64,000 bases of DNA. Origin: an uncultured Chitinophagaceae bacterium. GTDB taxonomy: Bacteria > Bacteroidota > Bacteroidia > Chitinophagales > Chitinophagaceae. The stretch lies in assembly GCA_903884185.1 (NCBI GenBank), contig CAISDV010000089.1:92128-156127 (forward strand), in the 5' to 3' direction. Below, one piece after another: positions 1-9,427 of this stretch. The position numbers were made by a program, and so were the translations under genes. The notes below the pieces were generated by a model. It made no database searches. It was not told the DNA's origin and saw only the letters and a program-made list of their open reading frames with translations. Every line of letters starts with the position of its first letter. Positions within the stretch are counted from its first letter, which is position 1.

Positions 1-206
1 TACATCAACCCAAGGTATTGCACTTATACCGCGAACTGGTTGAGCGCTATAATGTATTCTTCAATCATGTGGAACAGATAAAAAAATTTGAACTGCTCCC
101 AAAAGAATGGAGCATTGAAACAGGCGAGATGACACCGAAGATGAGTTTAAAAAGAAAAGTGGTGATGGAGAAGTATAAGGATGCGGTGGAGAGAATTTAT
201 GCTTAA
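1..206 (+). CDS. Long-chain acyl-CoA synthetase (AMP-forming), C-terminal fragment
   Basis: This is the 3' end of a gene that begins outside the window, read in the frame starting at base 3 and ending in a stop at 204-206. About 67 residues remain. The tail carries the pattern F-x-LLPKEWSIETGEMTPKMSLKRK, typical of the C-terminal lobe of AMP-forming long-chain fatty-acid-CoA ligases (FadD/FAA type). In that family the lysine after the TGEMTPT/K stretch belongs to the adenylation site. The enzyme would activate fatty acids with ATP and CoA in the cytoplasm. The family call rests on this tail only; substrate range cannot be seen. Confidence 0.8.
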   Translation, partial: HQPKVLHLYRELVERYNVFFNHVEQIKKFELLPKEWSIETGEMTPKMSLKRKVVMEKYKDAVERIYA

Positions 207-212
207 ACAAAA

Positions 213-303
213 TTTCACGCAAAGACGCAAAGAAAAAATAAGGCGCCAAGGAAGCTTTAAAACTTTCTTGGCGCCTTTGCTTCCTTATTTGCTTTGCGTG
301 AAA
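213..303. repeat. 91-bp nested inverted repeat (TTTCACGCAAAG element)
   Basis: Outer arms TTTCACGCAAAG (213-224) and CTTTGCGTGAAA (292-303) are perfect reverse complements, and inner arms AAGGCGCCAAG (240-250) and CTTGGCGCCTT (267-277) also pair perfectly. The element lies between the convergent acyl-CoA ligase and M1 peptidase genes, so it could act as a bidirectional terminator or a REP-like element. A second copy of the same 91-bp length lies at 11717-11807. Confidence 0.85.
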
Positions 304-306
304 CTA

Positions 307-2919
307 CTATTTAAAATCACTGTCCGGAAGTCCACTATTTACCTTAATCGTTGTTATCTTAAATTCTATCGCTTGTCCGCCGCCGGCATCGATCTTTCTT
401 GCATAAGGGATCTTGACACCATTAAAAACATCGCGGTAATCGCCCAATATTTCAGGGGTGGCATTCTCATTACCCATTTCCAAATGCTGAACTTTTAAAG
501 AAGTTTTTTGATCATAATAATCCATGCTCTTTTTTCCTGATGGCGAAGTAACAGTTACTACATACACTAAAACGTCATTCACTACTTCCATGTTTGGATC
601 CAGTTTTAACGAATAACCGCCGGTGGCATAATTTAATTCAGGGAAGATGGCAACAGATTCTTTCAGGCCTGCTTTCATATCATCTTTTACAGGAACATCC
701 TGCCCCATTGCTTTCATCGAAATATTATCGCCGTTCTGCACCATTCGTGTAGGAACAATATTCATAGATGGAACATTGATCTCGTAATACATTTTATCAG
801 GCATTTTCTGTTTGCTGGTTAGTTGAACATCAATACCCTGTATACTTCCAGTAGCTGAAATGCTGATATCCGTAACGGTTTTTAATTTATCAGCGCCACC
901 AATCGCCTTCAGGTAATTATTTACTACGTCTGTTGCTGTAGTGCCTGCAGGTATTGCTTTTGAAGCACCAGCCCATGTATTGTTGGTGGGGTTGATATCA
1001 GGGAAGACATGATCAGGATCCAATACCACTTTTGTAACCTTGGCTGTGGATGCAAAACGGAATGTCCATGAAGTGCCACGCTGCCATATCTCAGCAGGTA
1101 ATTTTACTGTATCAACTTTTCCACCTTCCTGTGTAATGGCTGCAATAACAGGAAGCGCCATTTCTTCCAGGTTTTCTATTGTGATCAATGAACCCTTTGA
1201 AGGATCATTGTTCTGGTATTTTACATCTTTTACTGCCTGGTCAAGTTTCCAGTTGTTGATGAACCATCCGCGCCAGAACCAGCTCAGGTCTTCGCCCGAA
1301 GCATTGTCCATTGAACGGAAAAAATCCCATGGAGTTGGGTGTTTGAAGGCCCATCTCTTAATATAAGTACGGAAAGCATAATCAAACCTATCGATCCCCA
1401 GAATATTGTAACGCAAAATTTCCAATCCCATACCCGGTTTAAAATAAGAAGCAATACCCTGGAATTGAGGGTCTATTACATCGGGTGTATTCATGATAGC
1501 TTCAGAAGTAGCGCTGAACATAAACTTCGCTATTCTTTGTGCATCGGTCTTGGAATCAAACTCGCCTTTATTAAAAACTTTGGTATCTACACCATTGATG
1601 AAAGTATTAAATCCTTCATCCATCCATGCATATTTACGTTCATTGGAACCCACCACCATCGGGAACCAGTTGTGTCCAAATTCATGATCGGTCACATTCC
1701 ATAAACCGCCGCCTGTACTGTTTGATCCGCAGAACACAATGCCGGGATATTCCATTCCACCTACAATACCCGCCACATTGGTAGCAACCGGGTAAGTGTA
1801 TTCAAACCATTCCTGTGAGTATAATTCAATAGCACCTTTTACAAATTCTGTAGAACGCCCCCAGGCTTTTGGCCCTGCACTTTCAACAGGATAAACAGAT
1901 TGCGACAATGCTTTTTTTCCGCTTGGTAAATTAATTCTTGCAGCATCCCAGATAAATGCTTTTGAAGCGCCCCAGGCAACATCTCTTGTATTCTTGCATA
2001 AGAAATGCCATGTCAGGGTTGCTTTTGCAGGATACGCACTCTTGCTGTCAAGCTCACTTGAATCCCTGATAAATACTGTGCTTTCACTTGTTCTTGCTTT
2101 TGCCATTCTTGCCAAAGCTGTTGGTGTCATCACCTGTGCAGCGTTCAGCAATTCGCCTGAACCCACTACTACTAAATTAGCAGGTGCGGTAACACTATAA
2201 TCTATGTCGCCGTATTCCAAATAAAATTCCGATGAACCCAAATAAGGGATCGTGTTCCAGCCAGACACATCATCATACACTTCCATGCGCGGGTACCATT
2301 GTGCCACTTCATATATCCATCCATTTTTAGAATGCTCTCTTCCCATACGGTCTGTGCCATATTCGGGAATATCAAAAGCATAGTTGATCTTAATTGAAAT
2401 TTTACCACCGCCTGATGCAAGTGCGTCTTTTAAACGAAGTTGTAAACGAGTATCTGTAACGATATAATCTGTTTTTTCAGATTTGCCATCTTTGATGATC
2501 TCTACAGATTTTATTTCATCACCCTGTGTAAAAGTGCGGTTGGTGAAACGGCCGCCTGATATAAGAGCAGTAGCTTCAGCGCGTGAATCTTCGCGGTAAA
2601 TATTCTGGTCGAGCTGCATCCAGAGAAAAGGCAATTTATCGGGGCTGTTGTTTGTATAACTAAGCACAACAGAACCACTTACCCTGTGGGTAGCGGTATC
2701 GAGCGATACATCTATTTTATAATCAGCACGGTTCTGCCAGTATTTAGGGCCGGGCTCACCACTGGCGCTCCTGTATTCATTACCATTATCGGTATAGAAG
2801 TTTGCCATAAATACTTTATGCGGATCGTATTTAGAGGCAGGTGCCGTTTGTGCAGACACGTTTACGCTAACAATGATGGCCAGTAAAGGCAGTAGGGAAA
2901 GAATTTTTCTCAGGTTCAT
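307..2919 (-). CDS. M1 family metallopeptidase with extra C-terminal domain
   Basis: An 870-residue exported zinc aminopeptidase-like protein. The N-terminus is a Sec signal ending near SVNVSAQ. The M1 zinc site is complete: H412-E-F-G-H416 followed by the third ligand E435 (HEXXH-X18-E), with a GGMEYP segment upstream matching the family GxMEN substrate-binding loop. Family members cleave N-terminal residues from peptides; this one probably works in the periplasm or on the surface. From about residue 660 a further ~210-residue module follows that is not part of M1. It resembles the C-terminal module of the M16 protein at 54493-56574 (shared YLKAIGG, DVQ, YYD-K, DFK ends). The gene stands alone and is convergent with the upstream ligase. 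Confidence 0.9.
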   Translation of the reverse strand: MNLRKILSLLPLLAIIVSVNVSAQTAPASKYDPHKVFMANFYTDNGNEYRSASGEPGPKYWQNRADYKIDVSLDTATHRVSGSVVLSYTNNSPDKLPFLWMQLDQNIYREDSRAEATALISGGRFTNRTFTQGDEIKSVEIIKDGKSEKTDYIVTDTRLQLRLKDALASGGGKISIKINYAFDIPEYGTDRMGREHSKNGWIYEVAQWYPRMEVYDDVSGWNTIPYLGSSEFYLEYGDIDYSVTAPANLVVVGSGELLNAAQVMTPTALARMAKARTSESTVFIRDSSELDSKSAYPAKATLTWHFLCKNTRDVAWGASKAFIWDAARINLPSGKKALSQSVYPVESAGPKAWGRSTEFVKGAIELYSQEWFEYTYPVATNVAGIVGGMEYPGIVFCGSNSTGGGLWNVTDHEFGHNWFPMVVGSNERKYAWMDEGFNTFINGVDTKVFNKGEFDSKTDAQRIAKFMFSATSEAIMNTPDVIDPQFQGIASYFKPGMGLEILRYNILGIDRFDYAFRTYIKRWAFKHPTPWDFFRSMDNASGEDLSWFWRGWFINNWKLDQAVKDVKYQNNDPSKGSLITIENLEEMALPVIAAITQEGGKVDTVKLPAEIWQRGTSWTFRFASTAKVTKVVLDPDHVFPDINPTNNTWAGASKAIPAGTTATDVVNNYLKAIGGADKLKTVTDISISATGSIQGIDVQLTSKQKMPDKMYYEINVPSMNIVPTRMVQNGDNISMKAMGQDVPVKDDMKAGLKESVAIFPELNYATGGYSLKLDPNMEVVNDVLVYVVTVTSPSGKKSMDYYDQKTSLKVQHLEMGNENATPEILGDYRDVFNGVKIPYARKIDAGGGQAIEFKITTIKVNSGLPDSDFK

Positions 2920-3102
2920 ATAACTGTTTTAAATGAAAGATGATACAGGGGGGCTAAATTAGGCAGCATTCTACTGGCAAACAAAAAGCGGGGAACAATT
3001 TATTTGAAAGGTATAGGCACCCAAATTAATTCAATACAGCGCATTCCTGCAACTGCATGAATATGAGTTTACCCGGCGTTTTTTAGGCTGAAGGGGAAGG
3101 CG

Positions 3103-3309
3103 TTATTGCACAGTCTGAATGTTGCTCGCTTGCTTGCCTTTGGGGCCGGTAGTTATTTCAAAGGAAACTTTATCGCCTTCCTTTAATACTTTAAACCCGC
3201 CCATATTGATCGCGGAAAAATGTGCAAATAGGTCTTCTCCACCGTCATCGGGAGTAATAAAGCCGAAGCCTTTAGAACCATTGAACCATTTTACAGTTCC
3301 TGTTGCCAT
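3103..3309 (-). CDS. Cold-shock domain protein (CspA family)
   Basis: A 68-residue single cold-shock domain, a single-stranded nucleic-acid chaperone in the cytoplasm. Both RNA-binding motifs are visible: RNP1 as KGFGFI and RNP2 as DLFAHF, after the standard [10 protein letters not shown] opening. The ATG at 3309 is chosen because it starts exactly at the family N-terminus; reading on upstream adds 39 residues unlike any Csp. The stretch upstream of the ATG is AT-rich and lacks a clear Shine-Dalgarno sequence. Csp genes are often controlled by long 5' leaders, but no such structure was recognised here. Confidence 0.95.
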   Translation of the reverse strand: MATGTVKWFNGSKGFGFITPDDGGEDLFAHFSAINMGGFKVLKEGDKVSFEITTGPKGKQASNIQTVQ

Positions 3310-3906
3310 AGTAGTAATTATTATTATTTCCCGAAAATACTGATTTTTGGGGGTTTTGCAACCATTATCCTTTTTCACCGGGGAGGCGGGGAATGATACA
3401 TTTGAATGTAAACAGGGCTTATCCATTGGTGGCTACTTATGCAGATGCTTTTATTATTAGCCCGCTCGGCTGCGATGTTCAATTTACAAGGAACAAGCAA
3501 AATAAAGTGATGATGATGAAAATGAGTGTTACGAGAGCGAGGGGAGTGGAATTCATTAAAATTTATTAATGTACGATGTTAGATGTCGGATGTACAATGT
3601 GTCACTGCATCTAACATCGTACATCGCAAATCGTACATTGTTCCATCCCCCATCTCCCATCCCGCATCTCTTCCTGCAACAACCCCCTCTTTGTTGCATT
3701 CCCTCTCAACCCCCTATTAGTAAGAGTTCCGAATCTCAGGTCGCCTATCACAAATCTCCAATTCCACATCCACACCGCAACAAAAAAACATTGTTGCATA
3801 TTTTTCTTTGCTCTTTATTGTTCTTTTTTTAGTTTAAATTTATTCGTTCTAATTCTTGTCAACTTAATTGAACGCCTGTTCAGTTGTAAAAATCCAAAAC
3901 ATAGCG
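3310..3906. other. Intergenic region of about 600 bp between csp and GH3 genes
   Basis: This divergent intergenic stretch holds the csp leader and the GH3 upstream region. The only structure I can support is the perfect 17-bp inverted repeat at 3569-3624. The part from about 3640 to 3790 is rich in C and T with CATCCC-like words and looks non-coding. Open frames across it are low-complexity and have no recognisable product. Confidence 0.6.
3569..3624. repeat. Perfect 17-bp inverted repeat
   Basis: Left arm 3569-3585 (ATGTACGATGTTAGATG) and right arm 3608-3624 are exact reverse complements separated by 22 bases. Further partial copies of the GTACGAT/TGTACAATG words lie inside the loop and just after the right arm, as in a degenerate nested palindrome. 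There is no T-run, so a Rho-independent terminator is unlikely; a dispersed repeat is the better guess. Confidence 0.85.
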
Positions 3907-6588
3907 ATGCTGAAAAATTTTTTTTATTCCGGGAAATTTATACTTCGAACACTGGCAATTGTAATGATTGCTTCTGTTATTAATTCATGCCACCAGCAGC
4001 AATTTCGTTTTCGCGATACAAGCCTGAGTATCGAAGAACGCGTGAACGATCTTGTAAGCAGGATGACCATTGATGAAAAAATAGGGCAGATGATGAATGC
4101 TGCCCCGGCTATTGAACGCCTGGGCGTTCCCGAATATAATTGGTGGAACGAATGTTTGCATGGCGTGGCAAGGGCCGGACTGGCAACAGTGTTTCCGCAA
4201 GCCATAGGACTGGGCGCTACCTGGGATGAGGATATGATGTTCCGTGTATCGGATGCGATCTCGGATGAAGCAAGGGCGAAGTATTCAGACTTTCAATCAA
4301 AAGGGAAAAGGATCATTTACCAGGGACTTACGTTCTGGTCGCCGAACATAAATATTTTCCGCGACCCGCGATGGGGACGTGGACAAGAAACTTATGGTGA
4401 AGACCCATACCTGACAGGAAAACTGGCAGTACAATTTATTAAAGGGTTACAGGGTGATGATACTACTTACTATAAGACCATTGCCACAGTGAAACATTTT
4501 GCCGTGCACAGCGGGCCTGAATTGTTACGCCATTCATTTGATGTGAAAGAAGATGAAAGAGATTTTCGCGAAACATATCTCCCTCAATTTGAAATGGGCG
4601 TGAAAGAAGGGAAAGCATATTCTGTGATGTGTGCCTACAATAGATATGGCGGCGAAGCTTGTTGCGGAAGCAGCAGGTTGCTGACAACTATCCTTCGCAA
4701 TGAATGGGGTTTTAAAGGATATGTGGTTTCCGACTGCGGCGCCATCGGCGATATTTATCAAAATCATAAAATTGTTTCCACTCCAGAAGAAGCGGCTGTA
4801 CTGGCTGTAAGATCGGGCTGCGACCTGGAATGCGCTACCACTTATGAATCTTTGAAAGAAGCATTCAAAAAGAAAATGATCACGGAAGCAGAAATAGATA
4901 TTTCGCTGAAAAGATTATTTGTGGCACGTTTTAAATTGGGAATGTTTGATCCACCTGAAAATGTAAAGTATAATAAGATACCGTACAGCGTGGTGGACAG
5001 CAAAGAAAATCATGCACTGGCACTGGAAGCTGCACATAAATCAATTGTGCTGTTAAAGAACGACCACCTGCCAGGGCAGACAGGCAACATCCTCCCCCTA
5101 AAAAAAGATATTAAAACAATTGCTGTGATTGGGCCTAATGCAGATGAGTGGCGTATGTTACTGGGCAATTATAATGGTATCCCTTCTAATGCGATCACGC
5201 CATTCAAAGGCATCAAAGAAAAATTACCGAATGCAAATGTGTTATACGCACAGGGATGCGAAGTGGCAGAAGGCATTCTTTCATTCAGCGTAGTGCCGGC
5301 AAAATTTCTATCAACCGGGAACAAGCCGGGGCTGAATGTTGAATACTATAATAATAAAGAAAGAACGGGCAATGTATTATTTACCGCCATTGATTCAAAC
5401 CTGGATGCGAACTGGTATGATAAAGCACCAAGAAAGGATATGGACGATGATAATTTTGGCGTGCGCTGGACAGGCGAGATCGTTCCGGATAAATCGGGTG
5501 TTTATCAATTAGGAATTATCACTACCTGCAAAACCAATCTCTATCTAAACGATAGCGCGATCGCAAATACTAGTTATCATTTCAGGGATGAGTTTGGTGA
5601 TCCGCGATTGAGAAGATCGGGCAATGTTCAACTGGAAGCCGGTAAGAAATATAAGATCAGAGTGGAAGCAGGTGAATCGTATGGTGATGCGCAGGTGCAA
5701 TTGGTTTGGTCTGTTCCCAAAGCTGATCCAAAAACAGAATTAAAAAAGCAGGCAATAGAGATTGCGAAACAATCTGATGTTGTGATCATGTGTATGGGAT
5801 TAACAGCAAGACTGGAAGGCGAAGAAATGGATATCAAGATAGATGGTTTTAGCGGCGGTGACCGAACCAGCCTGAACCTTCCTAAAATACAGGAAGACCT
5901 GATACAGGAAATACGTGCATTGGGCAAGCCTGTAATATTGGTTTTACTGAATGGCAGCGCGCTTTCTATCAATGAAGAAAATAAAAATCTCCCCGCCATT
6001 ATTGAAGCGTGGTATCCTGGTCAGGCAGCAGGGCAGGCGATCGCAGATGTATTGTTTGGTGATTATAACCCGGGTGGGAAATTGCCGGTAACATTTTATA
6101 GATCTGTTTCTGATCTTCCCGGATTTGAAGATTATGGTATGAAGGGAAGAACTTATCGCTATTTTAAAGGCGAGGCATTGTATCCTTTTGGTTATGGATT
6201 GAGTTATACAAATTTTGCTTACGATAATTTAAAAACAGTAGCCGAATCTAAAGTGGGAGACAGTGTGAGTGTGTCTGTGAATGTAAAAAATACGGGAGCC
6301 ATCGCGGGCGATGAAGTGGTGCAATTGTATTTATCAAATCTTACTGCTACCGTTCCTGTTCCTATCCGCACACTAAAAGGATTTAAGAGAGTGCATTTGA
6401 ATGCGGGTGAAACAAAGACAGTGAATTTTGTTGTTCCTGCTTCTGCCTTTTCTGTGATAGATGATCAGAATAAACGTGTAATTGTTCCGGGAAAATTTGA
6501 AATGACTGTAGGTGGCGGGCAACCGGGTAAAACAGATCAGCTTGGTAAAATTTTAAAAACAACGATCAATCTTATTGCTAAATCTTAA
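3907..6588 (+). CDS. GH3 family glycosidase lipoprotein with PA14 domain (beta-glucosidase/beta-xylosidase type)
   Basis: An 893-residue lipoprotein with lipobox VINSC near residue 28, so probably anchored in the outer membrane or facing the periplasm. The GH3 N-terminal barrel is followed by the nucleophile motif VVSDCGA (D276). An inserted PA14-like domain follows at about residues 470-600 (LNVEYYNN ... YQLGIITTCKTNLYLN), then the second GH3 lobe and a C-terminal fibronectin-like domain. GH3 enzymes remove terminal beta-linked glucose, xylose or arabinose; PA14-bearing members often act on xylo- or gluco-oligosaccharides, but the specificity cannot be read here. ATG 3907 is preferred over TTG 3868 because it places the signal peptide correctly. 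The next gene starts 5 bp downstream, indicating an operon. Confidence 0.9.
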   Translation: MLKNFFYSGKFILRTLAIVMIASVINSCHQQQFRFRDTSLSIEERVNDLVSRMTIDEKIGQMMNAAPAIERLGVPEYNWWNECLHGVARAGLATVFPQAIGLGATWDEDMMFRVSDAISDEARAKYSDFQSKGKRIIYQGLTFWSPNINIFRDPRWGRGQETYGEDPYLTGKLAVQFIKGLQGDDTTYYKTIATVKHFAVHSGPELLRHSFDVKEDERDFRETYLPQFEMGVKEGKAYSVMCAYNRYGGEACCGSSRLLTTILRNEWGFKGYVVSDCGAIGDIYQNHKIVSTPEEAAVLAVRSGCDLECATTYESLKEAFKKKMITEAEIDISLKRLFVARFKLGMFDPPENVKYNKIPYSVVDSKENHALALEAAHKSIVLLKNDHLPGQTGNILPLKKDIKTIAVIGPNADEWRMLLGNYNGIPSNAITPFKGIKEKLPNANVLYAQGCEVAEGILSFSVVPAKFLSTGNKPGLNVEYYNNKERTGNVLFTAIDSNLDANWYDKAPRKDMDDDNFGVRWTGEIVPDKSGVYQLGIITTCKTNLYLNDSAIANTSYHFRDEFGDPRLRRSGNVQLEAGKKYKIRVEAGESYGDAQVQLVWSVPKADPKTELKKQAIEIAKQSDVVIMCMGLTARLEGEEMDIKIDGFSGGDRTSLNLPKIQEDLIQEIRALGKPVILVLLNGSALSINEENKNLPAIIEAWYPGQAAGQAIADVLFGDYNPGGKLPVTFYRSVSDLPGFEDYGMKGRTYRYFKGEALYPFGYGLSYTNFAYDNLKTVAESKVGDSVSVSVNVKNTGAIAGDEVVQLYLSNLTATVPVPIRTLKGFKRVHLNAGETKTVNFVVPASAFSVIDDQNKRVIVPGKFEMTVGGGQPGKTDQLGKILKTTINLIAKS

Positions 6589-6593
6589 TATCT

Positions 6594-7868
6594 ATGAAAA
6601 GAATTTATTTAATGTTGTTCTGTTTGTGTGTGTTTGCAATGAGCCGTGCGCAGAAGATAGCCAGTTTTGAAGTAAATCCCACACATGTATCTAATGGAAT
6701 ACAGATGCCCGTTAGCGTTGACCTGGATGCTGTGACCTTTCTGCCCGATTCGGTACTGCAATTGGTAGAAGTGCAGGGTAGCAAACGCATACCTGTTCCT
6801 TACCAGGTACAAAGTACAGGTAAGCGGGTTCTGTACTGGCAGGTAGATCAAACCGGCGACAAGGCACAAAAACATGTATATGAATTGATCAAAGGCGAGG
6901 CCCGTCCGAACGGCGTAGCCGGGCAGGCAAAAAATAGTTTCCCTGTGATCAGTGCAAAAAAAGATACGGGTGCTCTCACCATTGGCACGGGCAACAGAAG
7001 TTTTCTGAGTTATTATTATCTCACACGTTATCCACCCAAAGGAGTGGATACAGCATACAGGCGTAGTGGATTCATACACCCTTTATTTTCTCCACATGGC
7101 CAGGTACTCACGCGCATACAGGCGCCGGATCATTATCATCACTATGGACTATGGAATCCATGGACGCATGTATTGTATCAAAAAGACACGATCGATTTCT
7201 GGAACCTGAACAGCAAACAGGGAACAGTGCGGTTTGCAAAATTTTTATCAATGAATGATGGCCCTGTATTCAGTGAATATAAAGTGCTGCATGAACATGT
7301 TGTGTTGAAGAAAGGCCCGGCTAGCGGAAAAGTAGCTATGAATGAAGTGCAGACTGTGCGTATCTATCAGCCCAATAATCCTGATTACTATATTATGGAC
7401 ATCACAAGTGAACTAAACTGTGCCGATACCAGCGAAGTATTATTATTGGAGTATCGTTATGGTGGGTTGGGATGGCGCACCACCGAAGAATGGGATAATA
7501 AGAACAGCGAAGTGCTTACTTCTGAAGGAAAGACTAGAAAAGATGCAGATGGCACAACAGCAAGATGGTGCATTGTACAAGGCAAGCTGAGCAATGATTA
7601 TGGCGGATTGGAGATGATGTCGTATCCCGGCAATTACAATCACCCCGAGCCTTTGCGTGTGTGGCCGGAGAACCAGTTTGTGCGTGGTGATATGTATGCC
7701 AATTTTGATCCCACCAAGAACATGAACTGGTTATTGAAACCGGGCCATACCTATACATTGCATTACAGGTTCCTGGTGTTTAATGGTCATTTTACAAAAG
7801 AGAAAGCAGAGAGTGCCTGGCAGAATTACAGCACACCTCCGGCAGTACAGGTAAAGATTGAAAAATAA
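6594..7868 (+). CDS. Secreted PmoA-family protein (DUF6807)
   Basis: A 424-residue protein with a Sec signal peptide (cleavage near AMSRAQ). The histidine-rich segment HYHHYGLWNPW and the preceding FIHPLFSPHG are typical of the DUF6807/PmoA family, found in sugar-degradation clusters of Bacteroidota and Planctomycetes. Despite the name there is no link to particulate methane monooxygenase activity, and the biochemical role is unknown. It starts 5 bp after the GH3 gene and 27 bp before an exported oxidoreductase gene, so it probably acts on the same sugar in the periplasm. Bases 6901-6927 inside the gene match, on the opposite strand, a repeat inside the gene at 59265; it encodes the odd peptide EARPNGVAGQ. 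Confidence 0.8.
   Translation: MKRIYLMLFCLCVFAMSRAQKIASFEVNPTHVSNGIQMPVSVDLDAVTFLPDSVLQLVEVQGSKRIPVPYQVQSTGKRVLYWQVDQTGDKAQKHVYELIKGEARPNGVAGQAKNSFPVISAKKDTGALTIGTGNRSFLSYYYLTRYPPKGVDTAYRRSGFIHPLFSPHGQVLTRIQAPDHYHHYGLWNPWTHVLYQKDTIDFWNLNSKQGTVRFAKFLSMNDGPVFSEYKVLHEHVVLKKGPASGKVAMNEVQTVRIYQPNNPDYYIMDITSELNCADTSEVLLLEYRYGGLGWRTTEEWDNKNSEVLTSEGKTRKDADGTTARWCIVQGKLSNDYGGLEMMSYPGNYNHPEPLRVWPENQFVRGDMYANFDPTKNMNWLLKPGHTYTLHYRFLVFNGHFTKEKAESAWQNYSTPPAVQVKIEK
6901..6927 (-). repeat. 27-bp dispersed repeat lying in frame inside a CDS (copy 1)
   Basis: The reverse complement of this GC-rich stretch matches 59317-59343 at 25 of 27 positions; the core is CCCGGCTAYGCCGTTCGGAC. The two copies lie in unrelated genes and both keep the frame open. 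The GC content is visibly higher than in the flanking coding sequence. Confidence 0.85.
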
Positions 7869-7895
7869 ATTCCTCACTATAAAAAATATCTGATC

Positions 7896-9296
7896 ATGGA
7901 AAACGAAAAGAAAAAAGAGATCTCAAGAAGAGATTTCCTCAGCAACTCCACCAAAGCTGCAATAGCTACATCACTTGCGCTGAGTGGATTCCCTTCTATT
8001 GTTCCTGCCAGTGTATTTGGAAAGAATGCACCAAGCAACCGTATTAATATTGGAGCGATCGGTAATGGGCGAATATCGCGTGTGCATGATATGCCGGGAA
8101 CATTAAAATATGAGCAGGCGCAGATCATGGCTGTTTGTGATCTTGACCTGGATCGCGCGAATGATGCAAAGAAATTCGTGAATGATTTTTATACAAAGAA
8201 AAACGGAAAGCCCTATGATGGTGTAGCGGTGTATCAAAACTATCACGAGCTGCTTGCTAATAAAGATGTGGATGCGGTATTGATCAGTACACCTGATCAC
8301 TGGCATACATTGATCGGTATTGATGCGATCAAAGCCGGTAAAGATGTGTATATGCAAAAACCTGCTTCACTCACTATTGCAGATGGAAGGGCTTTGTGCA
8401 AGGCGGTAAAACCATCGGGACGCATTTTCCAGATAGGCAGCCAGCAACGTTCCATGCCTCAGTTTCGTTATGCTGCTGAGTTGGTGCGTAATGGAAGGAT
8501 CGGCCAATTAAAAACAGTGTATGTTGGATTGCCAGGTGACCCTTCAGGTAATGTAGAACTTGAAATGCCGGTACCACCGAATTTTAATTATGATATGTGG
8601 CTGGGTTCTACACCTAATGTTTATTACACTGAAAAACGTGTACACCCGCAGAAAGGATACGACCGCCCGGGATGGTTGCGCTGCGAGCAATTTGGCGCGG
8701 GCATGATCACAGGCTGGGGCGCGCATCATGTTGACTCTGCACATTGGGGAATGAATACAGAACTCACCGGCCCAATTGAAGTTTGGGGCCATGCTGATTT
8801 CCCAACCAGCGGATTATGGGATGTGCATGGAATCTTCCGCACAGAAGCGATGTATGCAAACGGCGTGAAAATGGTGATCAGTAATGAGATACCCAATGGT
8901 GTTAAATTTGAAGGAACAGAAGGATGGATATTTGTTACGCGCGGAGATTACCAGGCAACGGGAAGTGATCCTGTTCCGGGAAGAGATGGCGTAAAATCAT
9001 TGGAAGCAAGTGATCCAAAGATCATTCGTTCAGTGATCGGCCCTAATGAAATTCATTTGTATGAAAGTGCAGACCAGCATGGCAACTGGCTGGATTGTAT
9101 CAAGTCGCGCAAAGAAACCATTGCACCGGTAGAAGTGGCGCACAGGGCATGTTCTACTTGCCTCGTACATCATATTGTGATGAAGCTGAAAAGAAAAGTA
9201 CAATGGGATCCAGCGAAAGAAAGGTTCATCAATGACGACCAGGCCAATAGTATGCTGGCACGTACGCAGCGTTCACCGTATATTATCAAAGCATAA
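7896..9296 (+). CDS. Tat-exported Gfo/Idh/MocA family oxidoreductase
   Basis: A 466-residue NAD(P)-dependent sugar oxidoreductase of the Gfo/Idh/MocA family. The N-terminus has a twin-arginine signal (SRRDFL followed by a hydrophobic stretch to about residue 45), so the folded protein with bound cofactor is expected in the periplasm. The Rossmann segment is GAIGNGRIS, and MQKPASLT replaces the usual EKP motif of the catalytic loop. Family members oxidise or reduce sugar hydroxyls. Some periplasmic relatives in gut Bacteroides make 3-keto-glycosides, which is one possible role here, but the substrate is unknown. Its place between the DUF6807 gene and a second oxidoreductase points to one shared pathway. 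Confidence 0.88.
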   Translation: MENEKKKEISRRDFLSNSTKAAIATSLALSGFPSIVPASVFGKNAPSNRINIGAIGNGRISRVHDMPGTLKYEQAQIMAVCDLDLDRANDAKKFVNDFYTKKNGKPYDGVAVYQNYHELLANKDVDAVLISTPDHWHTLIGIDAIKAGKDVYMQKPASLTIADGRALCKAVKPSGRIFQIGSQQRSMPQFRYAAELVRNGRIGQLKTVYVGLPGDPSGNVELEMPVPPNFNYDMWLGSTPNVYYTEKRVHPQKGYDRPGWLRCEQFGAGMITGWGAHHVDSAHWGMNTELTGPIEVWGHADFPTSGLWDVHGIFRTEAMYANGVKMVISNEIPNGVKFEGTEGWIFVTRGDYQATGSDPVPGRDGVKSLEASDPKIIRSVIGPNEIHLYESADQHGNWLDCIKSRKETIAPVEVAHRACSTCLVHHIVMKLKRKVQWDPAKERFINDDQANSMLARTQRSPYIIKA

Positions 9297-9304
9297 CGGA
9301 TATA

Positions 9305-9400
9305 CTTTGCGAACATTGCGATTCCTTGCGCTCTTTGCGATACAGCTTTAATTTTTTTGTATCGCAAGGCTCGCAAAGTTTCCGCAAAGGACGCAAAGAG
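9305..9400. repeat. Imperfect inverted repeat rich in TTTGCG/CGCAAAG
   Basis: CTTTGCGATAC (9333-9343) pairs with GTATCGCAAGG (9359-9369) with one mismatch, and further TTTGCG words on the left face CGCAAAG words on the right. It appears to be a diverged relative of the 91-bp element at 213-303. It fills most of the gap between the two oxidoreductase genes. Confidence 0.7.
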
Positions 9401-9427
9401 TTTTAGCTATCATGTTAACCAGATTAT

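Noticed and set aside
3640..3832. Open frame in the CT-rich stretch before the GH3 gene
   Set aside because: The product is low complexity (His/Pro/Ser-rich), has no start context and no conserved motif.
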